The notes beneath the pieces were generated by a model. That model was given only the letters and a program-made list of their open reading frames with translations, did no database searches and was not told the DNA's origin. Made by a program: the position numbers and the translations under genes. From JAFIFT01 sp020051095 (GTDB lineage Bacteria > Pseudomonadota > Gammaproteobacteria > Legionellales > Legionellaceae), in contig NZ_CAXMZT010000006.1 of NCBI RefSeq assembly GCF_964199965.1, positions 1 to 64,000 of the forward strand: a stretch of DNA of 64,000 bases. The letters are read 5' to 3'. Positions 62,526 through 64,000 of the stretch are shown one piece after another; the first letter of the stretch is position 1; each line of letters begins with the position of its first letter.

Positions 62526-63263
62526 ATGAATGCTCTCCAAATGGCTTTTCGAGAACTAGAACGTTTTAAAGATATCGTTGAAATTAAAGAATTACTTCAA
62601 TTTTATAATGCCCAAAAATCGAGGGTGCTCTCTTTAGAGGCTCAAGAGGATTTAAAAAATAGGCTAAACACGATATTGTCTAATTGCGAGTTTGCTGATA
62701 ACGCTTTGATTCAGAACGCCGCTCATCGTTCTTTACTAGCACTTCATGTTTTAAATCCCAAAAACACCGTTGATCCGATTACACAAGAAACATTCAAAAA
62801 GCGATTTAATTTTAGGTATTTTTTTCCCAAAAGAAATCTGTTCATTGTTGATTCTTTGGGCCTTAAATTTGATTTATACGCATTAATTGAATGGCATCAT
62901 AGCCGACCTTTTCGATGTCAGTTAGGAGAAACTCAAGATAGTAAGTATTTACTAAATCCTCTCACCAACTTACCTTTTAGTAAGCTTGATGGGGAACATA
63001 TTATTCGGGTAGCAAAACAACATCGAGTGACAATTTCTAATCTAAGCCAAGTATACCAAGAAACGCCATATCGCCGCATGGCATGGTTAGGAATATTTGG
63101 GCAAGCTCATCAGGGTGATAGGGTTCCTGCTCCACAGGAAGAAGCTTTTCCTGCTCCACAGGAAGAAGCTTTTCCTCCTTCACAGGAAGAAGCTTTTCCT
63201 CCTTCACAGGAAGCGATTGATGCTACTTCAGATGATGAAACCACGGATTATATGATGTATTAA
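62526..63263 (+). CDS. U-box-like protein with repeated acidic tail, effector candidate
   Basis: 245 residues. Residues 1-75 are helical. Residues 82-155 read VDPITQETF, LFIVDSLGLKFDLYALIEW, LLNPLTNLPFS, which follows the U-box order (DPIT, hydrophobic strand with G-x-x-x-D/Y, helix to a tryptophan, NP-x-T). An insertion between the halves makes it longer than the usual 70 residues. Residues 201-229 are four 8-residue PAPQEEAF/PPSQEEAF units giving a glutamate-rich tail, close to the C-terminus as expected for a Dot/Icm E-block signal, and the end is YMMY. It would be a host-directed ubiquitin ligase if the fold is confirmed. Confidence 0.55.
   Translation: MNALQMAFRELERFKDIVEIKELLQFYNAQKSRVLSLEAQEDLKNRLNTILSNCEFADNALIQNAAHRSLLALHVLNPKNTVDPITQETFKKRFNFRYFFPKRNLFIVDSLGLKFDLYALIEWHHSRPFRCQLGETQDSKYLLNPLTNLPFSKLDGEHIIRVAKQHRVTISNLSQVYQETPYRRMAWLGIFGQAHQGDRVPAPQEEAFPAPQEEAFPPSQEEAFPPSQEAIDATSDDETTDYMMY
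63126..63213 (+). repeat. 24-bp coding tandem repeat
   Basis: Three complete 24-base units (63126-63149, 63150-63173, 63174-63197) and one partial unit encode the PAPQEEAF/PPSQEEAF tail. The first two units are identical and the third differs at a few bases, so copy number may vary between strains. Confidence 0.9.
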
Positions 63264-63451
63264 GTAGCGTCGTTACATCAAGACATTGACTTTTGCCCTT
63301 TGACCATGTCCAAATCCTCCAGCCCCTGTATAACCTGCTAAGCCAACAACAGATTGGTTAAAACCATTATATTGGTCAGATCGTTGCTTGTGGCAATTGA
63401 AACCTTTATTATTCGACACCGTTAAATTTGGATATATGAAAGGCCATCGCT

Positions 63452-63474
63452 AAGAAGCACCTTTGGTGCTTCTT
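63452..63474. terminator. Perfect 10-bp hairpin after the U-box-like gene
   Basis: AAGAAGCACC and GGTGCTTCTT pair perfectly around TTT. No run of T follows on either strand beyond the stem, so termination is likely but not certain. It is 190 bases after the stop codon; the 63264-63451 stretch shows no gene. Confidence 0.45.
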
Positions 63475-63528
63475 CTAGATATATTGAGGTTTGTTATATA
63501 CAACCCAATGATGTTTAAGGGAGTAAAT

Positions 63529-63663
63529 GTGAGTAATTTGATCGATGAAATACCAGATAATGCACGGGTTAAGTTTACGGGAGATGTAACAGTCGGTAGA
63601 AATCTCGTTGCTATGCTTTTCCCCCACCTGACGTTACTAGGTTTATACGCGGATTGTTTCTAA
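63529..63663 (+). CDS. Possible small protein, weakly supported
   Basis: GTG at 63529 lies six to eight bases after AAGGGAG and opens 44 codons (NLIDEIPDNARVKFTGDVTVG, in parts, then a hydrophobic end LFPHLTLLGLYADCF). The frame also has ATGs at 63508 and 63511 without support. The composition is protein-like but no family is recognised, and it may be a gene fragment. Confidence 0.3.
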   Translation: MSNLIDEIPDNARVKFTGDVTVGRNLVAMLFPHLTLLGLYADCF

Positions 63664-63718
63664 GAAAAGTAACCTAGTTACAGGTAACTCGGCTAAACAC
63701 TTAAACTTATTTGATAAG

Positions 63719-64000
63719 CTATTTTTGCATTTCAGCCTTCGATATTTCAGCAACCTCTAGAGCAAGATTTGCTGAATCACCGTCCTCTAAAGACCAAGCA
63801 GCAGATAAAGCGGCATAAACAAATATCCATTTAAAAAGATGATTTTTATCAATTCCCGTTTCTTTGGCCACAATATCGGCTTGCTTATTAAGACGACCGG
63901 GTTTAACGGCCGTTTGGTAATCGGGGTTACAGAATAAATTTGCATAGTCGTAACAGGGATCGCCTATCAGACCTTTGGGATCGATAGCAAGCCATCCCAA
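63719..64000 (-). CDS. APH(6)/hydroxyurea-type phosphotransferase, 3' end only
   Basis: The visible 93 residues are the C-terminal end of a gene continuing past the window edge. GWLAIDPKGLIGDPCYDYAN is the metal-binding (IDPKG) segment of the aminoglycoside 6-phosphotransferase / hydroxyurea kinase family, followed by the usual helical tail (KWIFVYAALSAAWSLEDG). The enzyme would phosphorylate streptomycin or a similar hydroxyl compound. The catalytic loop lies outside the window, so activity cannot be judged. Confidence 0.75.
   Translation of the reverse strand: MGWLAIDPKGLIGDPCYDYANLFCNPDYQTAVKPGRLNKQADIVAKETGIDKNHLFKWIFVYAALSAAWSLEDGDSANLALEVAEISKAEMQK

Noticed and set aside
1..64000. CRISPR arrays, tRNA, rRNA, riboswitches, prophage
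   Set aside because: No regularly spaced repeats with spacers, no cloverleaf or rRNA-like sequence, and no structural phage genes were recognised by reading; a covariance-model scan was not possible.

Overview
The window is AT-rich and packed with large, eukaryote-interaction-type proteins: leucine-rich repeats, U-box-like folds, kinase-like folds, a HEAGH metallopeptidase and a long coiled-coil/proline-rich protein. These sit beside ordinary gammaproteobacterial metabolism. This mix, two tandem TTAAT direct repeats that fit the Legionella PmrA operator, and a hyp/hydrogenase cluster suggest a Legionellales chromosome, most likely Legionella or a close relative. That identification is inference; there is no rRNA or other taxonomic marker gene here.

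Layout. 1-12.5 kb: an effector-like, rearranged region with an LRR protein, a 989-aa helicase-like protein, a coiled-coil protein, an IS element with 19-bp inverted ends flanked by broken genes, an 807-aa helical protein behind a PmrA-like promoter, and a decayed effector-like pseudogene. 12.5-16.2 kb: a flavin monooxygenase, then a LysR regulator divergent from a Bcr/CflA-type MFS exporter. 16.2-18.5 kb: a kinase-like protein and a metallopeptidase. 18.5-21.2 kb: a sugar-type ABC importer (binding protein, single-domain ATPase, permease). 21.4-25.1 kb: a papain-like membrane-hairpin protein, then an ArsR regulator, SulP permease and beta-carbonic anhydrase set. 25.4-29.2 kb: two remnants of hydrolase genes and two 143-bp palindromic elements enclosing a ParB/Srx-like gene (with the second PmrA-like box) and a 531-aa U-box-like gene.

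29.4-42 kb is the metabolic core. It holds a maturation protease, a nickel permease, hypA-B-F-C-D-E and the four subunits of a group 3b-type bidirectional [NiFe] hydrogenase (beta, gamma, delta, alpha). All are on the + strand with start/stop overlaps that imply translational coupling: nickel uptake, HypA/B insertion, HypC-F cyanide ligand synthesis, endoproteolysis, then the NAD(P)-linked enzyme. Convergent to it are a P2-type cation ATPase and a CPA2 K+/H+ antiporter (42-46.6 kb).

46.8-64 kb: hypothetical and secreted proteins, a benzoylformate-decarboxylase-like ThDP enzyme, a 1479-residue protein with PxxPxR repeats and an acidic tail, a protein with apparently three tandem outer-membrane beta-barrels, a DMT permease, a kinase-like protein, a pseudogene with an in-frame TGA, an inverted-repeat element, a second U-box-like protein with a 24-bp tandem repeat, and the 3' end of an APH(6)-type kinase cut by the window edge.

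No CRISPR array, restriction system, phage module or tRNA was recognised. The most promising undescribed material is the set of effector candidates, especially those under the paired PmrA-like boxes, the SH3-ligand repeats and the degenerate kinase folds.
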